DNA of 64,000 bases from Propionivibrio dicarboxylicus (GTDB lineage Bacteria > Pseudomonadota > Gammaproteobacteria > Burkholderiales > Rhodocyclaceae). Shown here piece by piece: positions 43,032 to 54,000 of the stretch. The notes below the pieces were generated by a model. That model saw only the letters and a program-made list of their open reading frames with translations. It had not been told where the DNA came from and made no database searches. The stretch spans positions 62,001-126,000 of the forward strand of contig CAMDMZ010000002.1 of assembly GCA_945902805.1 (NCBI GenBank), in the 5' to 3' direction. Within the stretch, counting starts at the first letter, position 1; the number at the start of each line of letters is the position of its first letter. A program made the position numbers and the translations under genes.

Positions 43032-45229
43032 ATCGCTTCGTCGCATCCCCGATCGACGATCCTGACATCATTCGCTTGCTGCGCATTTGCGCGGTGCTGA
43101 TGGGTGTTGTGGGTGGTGCGTTGGCGATCCTGTTCATTCTTCAGGATACGCGGCCGAGTTTGCGTGTACTGGTGCATATCGGTATCGGTTTTGTTGGCTT
43201 GCTGACTTTCGCACTCGTGCACTTCGGCCGGGTGCGGGTTGCCGGGATGATCCTCATTATTGGCTTCTGGAGCACCGCAACGGTTGTTGCGCTAAGCAAT
43301 GGCGGACTGCGTGGCCCCAATCTGATCAATTATCCGGTGATGATTGTTGTTTCAGGCTGGATTCTGGGTACCTGGCCGACGATCGCGCTGGCTGTTCTGA
43401 CGGACCTTATGATCGTCGGACTTCTGTATGCGGATAGCCACGAACTTTTGCCGCCCGCCGACTATTCGAATCCGCCGGTCTATTTCGTATTCTTTACGGG
43501 TGTTTTGGCAGCAACAACGATGGTTACTCTACTGGCCCGGCGCGGTTATTTGGTGCGGGTCAAGCAGGCAAACCAGGTGGCGGCCGACCTCGCGTTGCGT
43601 GAGGAGGAGTTGCGGCGCCATCGCGATGAACTGGAGGAACTGGTTGCCGAACGGACGCATGAGTTGGAACTGGCGCGTGCCGAAGCGGTACGGCTGATGA
43701 ATGTCAAAAGTGACTTTCTGGCACAAATGAGCCATGAAATCCGCACCCCGTTGAACGGGGTGCTCGGCCTGGCGCAAATTGGCGTTCGCAAGACGGTAGA
43801 AACGGAGGCGCGGGAGAATTTCCTGCGTATTCTCGACACGGGGAAACTTCTGCAGGGTGTGATCGACGATATTCTCGATTTTTCCAAGATCGATGCCGGG
43901 AAGATGCAGATTGAATCCGTGCCGATCGGATTGCCTCACTTGCTGGAGCGCAATCTCGGCCTGATGCGTCAACGTGCTGACGAAAAGGGTGTCTCGATAC
44001 GCCTTCAAACCACCGTTGGCTTTCCCTCCTCTTGCCTGGGTGATCCGCTGCGCTTGTCCCAGGTGCTGATGAACCTGCTGTCGAATGCGGTGAAGTTCAC
44101 CGATCAGGGCGAGGTGACTGTTTCGGCAGCACTCGAACGCGAGATGCTGGTCTTTCGGGTCCGTGATACCGGGATCGGTATGACACCCGAGCAGCAGCGG
44201 AAGATCTTTCAGCCATTCGAACAGGCACTGGCGGCGACGACGCGCAATTATGGCGGCACAGGCCTTGGCCTAGCGATTGCACGTCGCTTGACGGAGCTCA
44301 TGTCGGGATCGCTGACGGTTGAAAGCACGCCTGGCAAAGGGAGCTGTTTTACGTTCCACCTGCCGTATTTGCCGGCACCATTCGAGCCGACTGCCGATGA
44401 GTTGATGCAAAGTGAGTTGAGTCATGAACGGCAGCGTCTGCTTAGACGACGGATTTTGGTGGTTGATGATTTCGAGCTCAATCGAGTGATCCTGCACGAA
44501 ATGCTCGAGGCCGAAGGTGCGCACGTGGTGCTGGCCGAGAATGGGCAGGTTGCCGTCGATTGCGTGGCCAGCACACATACTGATGAGCGCTTCGATATGG
44601 TGTTGATGGACATGCAGATGCCGGTCATGGACGGCATGACGTCCGCCCGAGCAATTCGCAAGCTTGTCCCGGATATGCCCATCATCGGCCAATCCGCCAA
44701 CGTTTCGGACGAGGATCGGCAGCGGTGCGAATCGGCCGGCATGGTGGATTACGTCTCCAAGCCGATTGATCTGACGAAATTGATGATGGTCATGCTGCGG
44801 CACCTGTCGCCTGAGCACGATGCGGTCGTATCCGCGCAAAGGATCGAAGACATAGCACCTACGGTGACGGTCGAAAAAACTCCCGTCGTAACCATCATCG
44901 ATTGGACCGCGCTAGCACGCCGTCTCGGTGAGCTGCCTGATCTCATCGCAAGAATACTGGTCAGTGCGCAAGCCAGTCTTAAAGACAAGCCGGATCAATT
45001 ACGTACTGCGCTAGACCAGGGTGACCTGGCGAAAATTGGATTTCTCGCTCACGCCATCAAAGGCCTGGCCGGCAATTTGGCGGCTGATGGCTTGCAGGCA
45101 CAGGCGGCGGCCCTTGAACTCGCGATGAAAGCTCAAGACCTGAACCCGGCCGCAGTCACGCAGATGGTCGCGACGGTCGATGCTTTGCTCGATGAGTTGG
45201 CGTCAAAACAGGCAACGGCTGCAGGATAG
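43028..45229 (+). CDS. Membrane hybrid histidine kinase with receiver and Hpt domain
   Basis: A 733-residue sensor kinase starting at GTG 43028. Residues about 10-190 contain six or so hydrophobic helices forming a membrane sensor without a large periplasmic part. A coiled coil leads to the HisKA helix (phospho-His in [15 protein letters not shown]), an ATPase domain ([19 protein letters not shown]), a receiver with phospho-Asp in [14 protein letters not shown] and Lys in VSKPIDL, and an Hpt domain with phospho-His in [16 protein letters not shown]. The complete His-Asp-His relay in one chain implies a separate response regulator. It ends the ispD-to-kinase operon. Confidence 0.92.
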   Translation: MNRFVASPIDDPDIIRLLRICAVLMGVVGGALAILFILQDTRPSLRVLVHIGIGFVGLLTFALVHFGRVRVAGMILIIGFWSTATVVALSNGGLRGPNLINYPVMIVVSGWILGTWPTIALAVLTDLMIVGLLYADSHELLPPADYSNPPVYFVFFTGVLAATTMVTLLARRGYLVRVKQANQVAADLALREEELRRHRDELEELVAERTHELELARAEAVRLMNVKSDFLAQMSHEIRTPLNGVLGLAQIGVRKTVETEARENFLRILDTGKLLQGVIDDILDFSKIDAGKMQIESVPIGLPHLLERNLGLMRQRADEKGVSIRLQTTVGFPSSCLGDPLRLSQVLMNLLSNAVKFTDQGEVTVSAALEREMLVFRVRDTGIGMTPEQQRKIFQPFEQALAATTRNYGGTGLGLAIARRLTELMSGSLTVESTPGKGSCFTFHLPYLPAPFEPTADELMQSELSHERQRLLRRRILVVDDFELNRVILHEMLEAEGAHVVLAENGQVAVDCVASTHTDERFDMVLMDMQMPVMDGMTSARAIRKLVPDMPIIGQSANVSDEDRQRCESAGMVDYVSKPIDLTKLMMVMLRHLSPEHDAVVSAQRIEDIAPTVTVEKTPVVTIIDWTALARRLGELPDLIARILVSAQASLKDKPDQLRTALDQGDLAKIGFLAHAIKGLAGNLAADGLQAQAAALELAMKAQDLNPAAVTQMVATVDALLDELASKQATAAG

Positions 45230-45261
45230 ATTGCCCGATGCAGAGGCAATCAAGCCGTTTG

Positions 45262-45287
45262 CGCCGTCCTGCCAGCACCGACTTTTT
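45262..45287 (-). repeat. Dispersed 26-bp repeat, copy H (upstream of NAD-GDH)
   Basis: Minus-strand reading AAAAAGTCGGTGCTGGC then AGGACGGCG, one change from consensus. Purely intergenic, 33 bases after the hybrid kinase stop and 68 bases before the NAD-GDH start. A -10-like TATGAT (45315-45320) lies downstream of it. Confidence 0.85.
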
Positions 45288-45354
45288 GCCCCGGTTCGGG
45301 TCGCGACATGTTGGTATGATGGGTCGTCGTTTGCTATCTCGATAGGGAGCCGGA

Positions 45355-48300
45355 ATGAGCCACGCCAAGCGCAAACGCGAATTGCTGGATGCCGTTGTGG
45401 CGCGCGTCCATTCCCGTGTTCCAGCACCGCAGGCGACTGCGCTGACCGCCTTTGTCGAGACCTTCTATGCTCGAATTGATGCGACGGACCTGATCAATCG
45501 CAGTGTGGATGAGCTTTACGGTGCGGCTTTTTCGCTATGGCACCTGATGCAGGAACGCAACCTCGGCACGGCCACTCTGCGCGTTTATAACCCGACCGTT
45601 CCCGAGCATGGCTGGCAGTCGAAACACACCATCGTCGAGATGGTGAACGACGACATGCCCTTCCTCGTCGATTCCGTTACCACCGAACTCAATCGTCACG
45701 GCCTGACTCTGCACATGATTGTGCATCCGGTGGTGCGGGTCACGCGGGATGCGCCTGGTAAGCTGAAAACCATCAGTCCGGACTACAAACTTGGTGACGG
45801 GCAGTTAGAGTCCCTGATTCAGGCCGAGGTGGATCGCCGCTCCGATCCGGCCGCGTTGGAGGCTCTGAATGAGGGTCTGGCGCGCATCCTGGCCGATGTG
45901 CGTGTGGTGGTCAGCGACTGGCAGCCGATGCTCGGTCGTTTGCGCCACTGCATCGAGGAATCGACACTTTGCCCCGGGCCGCAGGACAGTGAGCAAAGCG
46001 CCGAAGAGCGCGAGTTTCTGGGATGGCTTGCGGACGGCAATTTCACGCTGCTGGGCAGTCGCACCTATGATTTTGACGGCACAGTGGACGGCGACGTCCT
46101 GCGCATTATCCCGGAATCCGGCTTGGGGATCTTGCGGGGCGGCGGTGAGGTTTCCCGCAGCTATGCCAGCCTGAGTCCGGAACTGCGGGCGCGCATTCGC
46201 GAGCCAAAATTGCTGATCCTGGCAAAAAGCAATGTGCGGTCGACGGTCCATCGCCCCGGCTATCTGGATTACATCGGCATCCGGCGTTTTGACGCGGCCG
46301 GAGCGGTAATCGGCGAGCACTGTTTTCTCGGGCTATTTACCTCGTCGGCCTATAACGCCAACCCGTCCAGCATCCCCCTGTTGCGGCACAAGGTGCGTAG
46401 CCTCGTTATCCGCGCCGGATTCATGCCCAGCGGCCATGGCGCCAAAGCGCTGCAATCGATCCTCGAGCAATATCCGCGCGATGAGCTGATTCAGAGCGAG
46501 CTGGACGATCTGTATCCGACGGCGATGGGGATTCTGAGTCTCGACCAACGCCAGCGCACCCGCGTGTTCGTTCGTCGCGATGTCTATGGCCGGTTCTTTT
46601 CGTGCATTGTGTTTGTTCCGCGCGAACGCTATGACACGGATCAGCGCTTGCGCATCCAGCGCATATTGATGACGACCTTCGGCGGCGTCTCGTGCGAGCA
46701 CTCGGTACAGATTTCAGAATCGATGCTGGCGCGGGTGGTTTTCGTCATTCGCGTGCGTGGCACCGAGTGCCCGGACTACGACGTTGCCGACCTCGAACGC
46801 TGTATCGATGAGGCTACGCGGCGCTGGGATGATGGCTTGGCGATGGCGCTTGATCAACATCTTGGTGAAGAATCGGCGATGCGTTTGTTGGCGCGTTACC
46901 GCTCGGCATTTCCGGCCGCCTACCGCGAGGCAATCCATCCCGGTAGCGCCATCTTTGACATCGAACTGATGGAAAAGGCGGCTCAGGATCAAGGGCAGGC
47001 GATCAATCTCTATCTGCCGCTGGAGGCGCCGGAAGATACGCTGCGGCTCAAGATCCTCAACACCGGCACGCCGCTCGCGCTGTCCGACAGTATGCCGATG
47101 CTGGAGCACATGGGCCTGCGGGTGATCGACGAACAGCCGTATCGGATCGACCGTGGTGATGGTGGTGCTGTTGGTGATGGTGATGGTGATGATGGTGGAC
47201 CGGTATGGATCCACGATTTTGGCCTGATCCATCCGACTGCGCGGCGTTTGCCGGTGGACCGCTTGCGCACCTTGTTTCATGAAGCATTCCTGCAGATCTG
47301 GCGCGGAGTGGTCGAGAACGACAACTTCAACCAGTTGGTGCTGACGGCGGGGCTCGACTGGCGTCAGGTCAAGGTGCTGCGCGCCTACGCCCACTATATG
47401 CGGCAAGCCGGTGTCGCGTTCAGCCAACGTTACATTGAAAACACGCTGATCGCGCAGCCGAAGATTGCAACGCTGCTCATCAACTTGTTTGGAACCCGCT
47501 TTGATCCCGCGCTTGCCGGTGACCGCGCGAGCCGTGCAACACAGATCGAAAACGCGATCGCGGCGACGCTGGAGACGGTTGCCAATCTGGATGAGGATCG
47601 CATCCTGCGCCAGTTTCTGGCCCTGATTCGCGCCACCTTGCGCACCAACTTCTATCGTCGTGACGGGGCAACGGAGCCCAAACCCTATCTGTCGTTCAAG
47701 TTTGATCCGGCAGGTATTCCGGGTTTGCCCGAGCCACGGCCGAAGTTCGAGATCTTTGTTTTCTCGCCACGTGTGGAAGGTGTCCATCTGCGTGGCGGCT
47801 ACGTTGCGCGCGGCGGTTTGCGCTGGTCTGATCGCATGGAAGACTACCGTACCGAGGTGCTCGGTCTGGTCAAGGCGCAGCGTGTCAAGAACGCCGTCAT
47901 CGTCCCGACCGGGTCAAAGGGCGGTTTTGTCGTCAAGCGTCCACCTGCCGGCGGCGATCGCGAGGCCGTGCTCAAGGAAGGAATCGCTTGTTACGAAACC
48001 TATCTGCAGGGCCTGCTCGATATCACCGACAATTTGGTCAATGGCAAGGTCGTACCGCCGTGCGATGTGATTCGCTACGACGGCGATGATCCCTATCTGG
48101 TGGTGGCCGCTGACAAAGGCACGGCGAGCTTTTCGGATACCGCCAATGCCGTGGCGCGACACTACGGCTTCTGGTTGGACGATGCCTTTGCGTCGGGCGG
48201 ATCCGCAGGTTATGACCACAAGAAAATGGGCATTACCGCGCGCGGCGCCTGGGAATCGATCAAACGCCACTTCCGCGAACTGGGGCGGGATATCCAGACC

Positions 48301-50229
48301 AGCGATTTCAGCGTTGTCGGTATCGGCGACATGTCCGGCGATGTGTTCGGCAATGGCATGCTGCTATCGCGCCATATCCGGTTGATCGCGGCCTTTGATC
48401 ATCGACATATATTTGTTGACCCGATGCCTGATCCTGCGGCAAGTCACGCGGAACGCCAGCGCTTGTTCAACCTGCCACGATCGTCCTGGGCAGATTACGA
48501 CCCGGCGCTGATTTCTGCCGGTGGCGGCGTCTGGTCGCGTGCGGCAAAATCGATTTCCTTGTCACCGCTGATGTGCCAGAGCATTGGAGTCGATGCCGCG
48601 ACGCTAGCGCCCAGTGAACTGATCAGTGCCATTCTCAAGGCGCCGGTGGATCTGCTCTACAACGGGGGAATTGGCACCTACGTCAAGGCGATTGATGAGT
48701 CCAACACCCAGGTCGGTGATCGCTCGAACGATGGGATCCGAATCAACGGTCGGGAGTTACGCTGCCGGGTGGTCGGCGAGGGCGGCAACCTCGGTTTCAC
48801 GCAGCGCGGCCGGATCGAATTCGCCCGGGCCGGGGGCCGTATCTATACCGACGCCATCGACAACTCCGCCGGGGTTGATTGTTCCGATCACGAGGTGAAC
48901 ATCAAGATCCTGCTTAACGCCGTCGTCGTGGATGGCGAACTCACCGGCAAGCAGCGCGACAAGCTACTTGCCGATATGACCGGTGATGTCGCTGCCCTGG
49001 TGCTTAATGACAATCGTCAGCAGACGCAGATCCTCAGTGTGATGGCGGCCAGCGCTAGCGCCCTGTTCGACGATCAGGTGCGCTACATGCGCAAGCTGGA
49101 AAAGGCGGGCAAACTCAACCGCTCACTGGAATATCTGCCCGATGACGAGGAAGTGGCCAAGCGTCGTACGGCACATACTGGAATGACGTTACCGGAACTT
49201 TCAGTGTTGCTGGCCTACAGCAAGATCGACTTGTACGAGCAGATCGTCGTGTCGGGTCCAAGCGCGTACGAAACTGAGCACCCCGTCGTTGCCGGCTTGC
49301 TGCAAAGCTACTTCCCGCAGCCACTGCGCGTCAGCTATGGCGCGGCGATTGCGGCTCACCCCTTGCGACGAGAAATCATTGCGACCTGTGCCGTCAATGA
49401 GATGATCAACCGTGTTGGCAGCAGCTTCGCCTTCAAGCTGGCGGAGGAAACTGGTGCGGAATCCGGGCAGATTTTGTTGGCGTTTGCGGTCACGCGCGAT
49501 GCATTCGAGCTTAACTCGCTGTGGACAGCGATCGATACTCTCGATGCTGCGGTGCCCGCCACCGCACAGAACGCCCTTTACATAGACGTAGCCGGTTTAG
49601 TGGCGCGAGCGGCCCAATGGTTGTTGCGGCGCCCTGCGTATCTGCGTGATTCGGGACAAACCATCGCCCAGTTGGCGTCGGCCGTGAGCACCCTTGATCG
49701 CACATTGGGCGATGTGTTGCAAGCCGCCGAAGAGCAGGCTTTCAGCGCTGCGATTGCCCGTTATACCGACGTCGGCGTGCCGCCTGCGCTGGCACGCCGG
49801 GTGGTTAGTCTGGTGCCCTTGCTTTCCGCGTTCGACATTGCCGAGATCGTTACTGCCACCACACAACCCGCTGGAAATGTCGCGCTCGCCTACTTCGAAC
49901 TGGTCAATCGACTGGAACTGCTTTGGCTCAATCAACAGATTTCCTTGCTGCCGGCCGAGACGCACTGGCAAGGCCTCGCCCGTGACGCCTTGCGGGACGA
50001 TCTGGCGGGCGTGGCGGCCGACCTGACGGCCGGCGTGTTTCGCCATTGCGCGTCTGGTGCGGTGCCGTCCTGCGCAACGATGGACTTGCTCGAGGATTGG
50101 GCAAGCCGGCGCCAGCTTCAGCTCAAACGCTATGCTCAGGTGCTTGGGGAGCTCAAGTCGGGCGACACTCTCGACATGCCCATGGTGTCGGTGGCGCTAC
50201 GCGAATTGAAGGTGCTGGGCCGCCCGTGA
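45355..50229 (+). CDS. gdhB: NAD-specific glutamate dehydrogenase, large (about 180 kDa) type
   Basis: A 1624-residue NAD-dependent glutamate dehydrogenase, converting glutamate to 2-oxoglutarate and ammonia; the usual length of this class is about 1600. The long N-terminal regulatory part (VNDDMPFLVDSVTTELNRHG) is followed by the catalytic core near residues 790-1160: GGLRWSDRMEDYRTEVLGL, KNAVIVPTGSKGGFVVK, the GGSAGYDHKKMGITARGAW block, then VGIGDMSGDVFGNGML. Near residue 600 an in-frame Gly/Asp-rich stretch is encoded by a GGTGAT-type microsatellite. Ribosome site: GGGAG. Together with GltIJKL it supports growth on glutamate. Confidence 0.95.
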   Translation: MSHAKRKRELLDAVVARVHSRVPAPQATALTAFVETFYARIDATDLINRSVDELYGAAFSLWHLMQERNLGTATLRVYNPTVPEHGWQSKHTIVEMVNDDMPFLVDSVTTELNRHGLTLHMIVHPVVRVTRDAPGKLKTISPDYKLGDGQLESLIQAEVDRRSDPAALEALNEGLARILADVRVVVSDWQPMLGRLRHCIEESTLCPGPQDSEQSAEEREFLGWLADGNFTLLGSRTYDFDGTVDGDVLRIIPESGLGILRGGGEVSRSYASLSPELRARIREPKLLILAKSNVRSTVHRPGYLDYIGIRRFDAAGAVIGEHCFLGLFTSSAYNANPSSIPLLRHKVRSLVIRAGFMPSGHGAKALQSILEQYPRDELIQSELDDLYPTAMGILSLDQRQRTRVFVRRDVYGRFFSCIVFVPRERYDTDQRLRIQRILMTTFGGVSCEHSVQISESMLARVVFVIRVRGTECPDYDVADLERCIDEATRRWDDGLAMALDQHLGEESAMRLLARYRSAFPAAYREAIHPGSAIFDIELMEKAAQDQGQAINLYLPLEAPEDTLRLKILNTGTPLALSDSMPMLEHMGLRVIDEQPYRIDRGDGGAVGDGDGDDGGPVWIHDFGLIHPTARRLPVDRLRTLFHEAFLQIWRGVVENDNFNQLVLTAGLDWRQVKVLRAYAHYMRQAGVAFSQRYIENTLIAQPKIATLLINLFGTRFDPALAGDRASRATQIENAIAATLETVANLDEDRILRQFLALIRATLRTNFYRRDGATEPKPYLSFKFDPAGIPGLPEPRPKFEIFVFSPRVEGVHLRGGYVARGGLRWSDRMEDYRTEVLGLVKAQRVKNAVIVPTGSKGGFVVKRPPAGGDREAVLKEGIACYETYLQGLLDITDNLVNGKVVPPCDVIRYDGDDPYLVVAADKGTASFSDTANAVARHYGFWLDDAFASGGSAGYDHKKMGITARGAWESIKRHFRELGRDIQTSDFSVVGIGDMSGDVFGNGMLLSRHIRLIAAFDHRHIFVDPMPDPAASHAERQRLFNLPRSSWADYDPALISAGGGVWSRAAKSISLSPLMCQSIGVDAATLAPSELISAILKAPVDLLYNGGIGTYVKAIDESNTQVGDRSNDGIRINGRELRCRVVGEGGNLGFTQRGRIEFARAGGRIYTDAIDNSAGVDCSDHEVNIKILLNAVVVDGELTGKQRDKLLADMTGDVAALVLNDNRQQTQILSVMAASASALFDDQVRYMRKLEKAGKLNRSLEYLPDDEEVAKRRTAHTGMTLPELSVLLAYSKIDLYEQIVVSGPSAYETEHPVVAGLLQSYFPQPLRVSYGAAIAAHPLRREIIATCAVNEMINRVGSSFAFKLAEETGAESGQILLAFAVTRDAFELNSLWTAIDTLDAAVPATAQNALYIDVAGLVARAAQWLLRRPAYLRDSGQTIAQLASAVSTLDRTLGDVLQAAEEQAFSAAIARYTDVGVPPALARRVVSLVPLLSAFDIAEIVTATTQPAGNVALAYFELVNRLELLWLNQQISLLPAETHWQGLARDALRDDLAGVAADLTAGVFRHCASGAVPSCATMDLLEDWASRRQLQLKRYAQVLGELKSGDTLDMPMVSVALRELKVLGRP
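47154..47199 (+). repeat. GGTGAT microsatellite inside the NAD-GDH gene
   Basis: A run of GGTGAT and GGTGGT-type hexamers encoding a Gly/Asp-rich segment (GDGGAVGDGDGDDGG). All units are multiples of three, so expansion or contraction would lengthen or shorten a loop without frameshift. Confidence 0.75.
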
Positions 50230-50269
50230 TTTGAGTGACCAGCAATCGTCGACTAAGATCGCGAACGCC

Positions 50270-50872
50270 ATGAGTTACACCTTCGTCTCTGCCACCATCC
50301 TGCTGATCCTGATCACCGATCCGATCGGCAATATTCCCATCTTCGTCAATTCGCTCAAGTATGTCAGTCCGGAACGACGGCCCTGGGTGATCCTGCGCGA
50401 GGTGCTGATCGCCTTCGTGTTGTTGCTGAGTTTCATGTTCGTTGGCGAGGGATTCCTGCGCGTGATGGGCCTGAGCCAGGTTTCGTTGCAGATTGGCGGC
50501 GGTGTGATCCTCTTTCTGATCGCTTTGCGCATGATTTTTCCATCGGCGAACGGCGACGCCACCGAGGAACTCGGCGAACCCTTGATTGTGCCGCTGGCGA
50601 TTCCGGCGATTGCCGGGCCGTCGGCCCTGGCGACGGTCCTGCTCCTGGTTTCGCAGGCGCCGGAACGTCGGCTGGAATGGATCGGTGCCCTCTGTGTGAC
50701 CATGGTGGTCAGTGCCGTGGTGCTGGTTCTCGCCGAACGCATCCAGCGCGTCGGCGGCGCACGATTTGTGATCGCCCTCGAGCGGCTCATGGGTCTCGTC
50801 CTGGTCGCCGTATCGATCGAGATGATGCTGCGCGGTATCAAGACTTTTGCCGGGCAGTTGGCCGGCGGCTGA
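50270..50872 (+). CDS. MarC-family membrane protein, YhgN type
   Basis: A 200-residue inner-membrane protein with six predicted helices, matching E. coli YhgN (197 residues) closely in key stretches: LLILITDPIGNIPIF, GGGVILFLIALRMIFPSA, EPLIVPLAIPAIAGPSALAT, and ALERLMGLVLVAVSIEMML. The function of YhgN/MarC proteins is unknown. ATG 50270 fits the family N-terminus; TTG 50231 would add 13 residues. It lies 40 bases after the NAD-GDH stop and may be co-transcribed. Confidence 0.88.
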   Translation: MSYTFVSATILLILITDPIGNIPIFVNSLKYVSPERRPWVILREVLIAFVLLLSFMFVGEGFLRVMGLSQVSLQIGGGVILFLIALRMIFPSANGDATEELGEPLIVPLAIPAIAGPSALATVLLLVSQAPERRLEWIGALCVTMVVSAVVLVLAERIQRVGGARFVIALERLMGLVLVAVSIEMMLRGIKTFAGQLAGG

Positions 50873-51020
50873 GTTGCCCTGCCGAAAATCACGGACTGCG
50901 CACAATGGATGCGTAGAATCCTGCACCTTCGCCGAAATGGCGCTTCAGAAGTAGCTCGGCCTGCGATGACTTGAACTCATTCGTTCGGGTAGGGCATGTG
51001 CAGGAAATGGGGATACCGAC

Positions 51021-54000
51021 GTGACTGCAGCATCAGCAAACATTTCACCGCGCGTGACCGACGGTGACAATCTGGACGTCGATACGCGTGTTGTAGCGAA
51101 CGTCCTTGCCTTGCTCTGGACCTGGCGCCCACGGACGGCGGTGTTTGAACTGCTTCGTCTGTTGGGCATCAAGTCGAATGCTAACGGCAAAGGCTTCACT
51201 CAGGATCAGGTCAAGGACGCCATTCAGACTCTGTGCAAAGCAGGGATGGCGAGCGAACATCAAGTGCGCTTGGGCTATTTTCGTCTGACGGACGCTTACC
51301 GCAGCCGCATTTACGCCGAGCTGCTGGACGCCTATCCATTGCCCGCGCTGCGGACGGCCTTGCAGGCACATTCGGGTTTGCATCGCGAAGAAGTTCGTTA
51401 CCACTGGCCCTTGTATGACCTGGCGGCCACCATCGCGCTATTCCGGCTGGAGCTGTTTGGCGGCATGGATGCTGTGGAATTGAACCGTTGGCAGCAAGCC
51501 ATCGGGCGCCGTTTCGACTGGGCTTCGGTATTCGACGAAGCCTGTTTCAGTGGCGAATTTGATGGTCGCCTGGTTACCCGGATCAATCCCGCATGGCGCT
51601 GGGAGATTGCCTTCAATGCCAGCAAGGTGGTTTGTGCCGACTGGAAGACCGATTACCTGCCGATCATGCAATGGGCACTGGAGGCCGCATCCGATCCGGC
51701 GAACTCGCTGGCAGCCGGCATGCCGGCGCATTTGCGTCACCAGTTGGCCGAGATTCTGTTGCACAGCGGAGAGTCGGAACGCATGCTTGGGCTGCTGGCC
51801 GGGGATGAAACCGGTCCTGCGGCCGGTATGCGCGCCGCATTGTTGATTCAGCAGGGACAATGGGCGGAAGGACAACTGGCCTTCGAGTCTGCGCTGAAGA
51901 AACAACAGTCCGAAATTGGAGCCAAGAAGCGGGTTTTTCCGGATACGCTGAGCTGGTATTACCCGCTGGCTTTATTTGCCCAACAGACCCCGGCGGCGAT
52001 CGAGAAGGCGCGCAAGTTCTGCATCGGCGAATCCGGCTCGCGCACACCCTCACCGTTTGCTGGCTGGGGCATGTGGGCGCATGCGGCGGCAGCGCGGCTT
52101 GGTGAGGCGGAACTGAACGGCGATATGGCTGACTTTGCCGCCGGTGTCGGCCACAGTCTGAATATTGATACCCTCTGGTCCTTGCTCCTGCGCGCCTGGA
52201 TGGCGGCCGAATTGCCGCTGACGCAAGCTGGCAGCAAGGCGCGCACTTTGCACGACGAGACGGTGACTCAATTGCGCCGACGCTTGCGTGCCTGTGGCTT
52301 TACCTGGCTGGAAGAGCAAGCGGCGGCGGCTCATTCCGTCCTGACGGGTGAGGAAGTCCAGGTGCCTTTCTTTGCTACGGGTGGACAGGAAGCGTGGCAG
52401 ACCGTGCTGGCGTCGCTACTGGCACTCGGCGACGGCGATGGCGCTAAGGCGAGTGTCAGCACAGGTGGCGAGACGCGGTTGCTTTGGGAACTGACACTGG
52501 GCAAAAACGGTAGCGTGGAGAAGATCGAGCCGCTGGAGCAAAAACGGGTGACGCGTGGCTGGAGCAAGCCAAAAGCCGTGAGTCTGGCCAAGCTTTCGGG
52601 CAATCAGACCCTGGCGGCGCACGATGCCAAGGTGGCGCGTGCGATTCGTCCTGACCGTCATCATGCGCGGCGCTTCACGCTGGATCGGGCGATGGCCATC
52701 CTGGCGCTGATCGGGCATCCCGGCGTGGTGCTGGCGGATATGCCGGACATCACTGTGGATGTCGTCGAGGGCACGCCGCAGATCGAGACCTTGCGCGAAA
52801 ACACCAAGGACGGTGAGCGTTTCGTCCTGCGGGTCAGCCCCTCGCCGCATGCCGATCCGTCGAACTCCGATGACTGGCGCTATTACATGGATGAAGCGCA
52901 GCGCCGCGAAGCCGAGGCGCTACGTTATATCCACGTTCAGCAGGACTCGGCACAGCGGATTCGGGTGACGCATCTAACCCCGGCGCAGCGCCGTGCAGCG
53001 CAGTTGGTCTCGGGTCGTTTCAGTGTACCGGTGAGTGCGCAAAACGACCTGCAGGAAGCTCTGCGCGCCCTAGCCGGACACTTCAATATCCATTCCGACG
53101 ATGCCGCCGGGGCACGTCAGGTGCCGAGTGAATCACGCCTGCGCGCGGAACTGGCACCGGCGGGTGATGGCTTGCTGCTGCGCCTGGTTGTCGCGCCGTT
53201 GGGCGAGCAGGGGCCGCGCCTGATGCCCGGCCACGGTCGTGGGCGCGTGATGGCGGCGTTTGGTGGCGAGAGTGTCGGCACCGAGCGCGATCTGCCGCTG
53301 GAGCAGCAGCACCTTGACGAAGTCTTGGCGACCTTGAGTTTTCTCGATCCTCCCGCCTCCGGCGATACGGTCTGCGAATGGACCGTCGACGAACCGGAAC
53401 TGGCGCTGGCCATGGTTGAGGCCTTGCCCAAGCTTGCGGCGGTCGCCTCGGTGGATTGGCCGCGTGGCAAGGCGGTGCGGGTGACGACCATCGATCTGCA
53501 GCATGTCACGATGACGGTGAAAAGCCAGCATGACTGGTTCCGCATCGATGGCCGTGCGGAATTGGATGAAGGCCGGGTGTACGAACTGCAGGCTTTGCTT
53601 GCGGCAGCGGCCGGCAAGAGTCGCTTTGTGGCTCTCGGTGAGGGCGCTTACCTCGCCCTGTCGAAATCCCTGCGTGAAAAATTGCAGGCGCTGGCGGCCG
53701 TGGCGGAAGCGGACAAGGACGGCTTGCGTGCCTCGGCGATGTCGGCGCCTTGGCTGGATGAAGTGCTGGAGGACGTGATCGTTGAATTCGACGTCAAATT
53801 CCAGGAACGTCTCGACCGTTTGCGTTCGGCGCAAAACGTGACACCAAAGATCCCCGGTGGTTTGCAGGCGGAATTACGCGCCTATCAGGAAGATGGATTC
53901 GTCTGGGCGACGCGTTTGGCCGCAGCCGGATTCGGCGCGTGCCTTGCCGACGACATGGGCCTGGGGAAAACCTTGCAGGCGCTGGCGGTGCTGATCGAGC

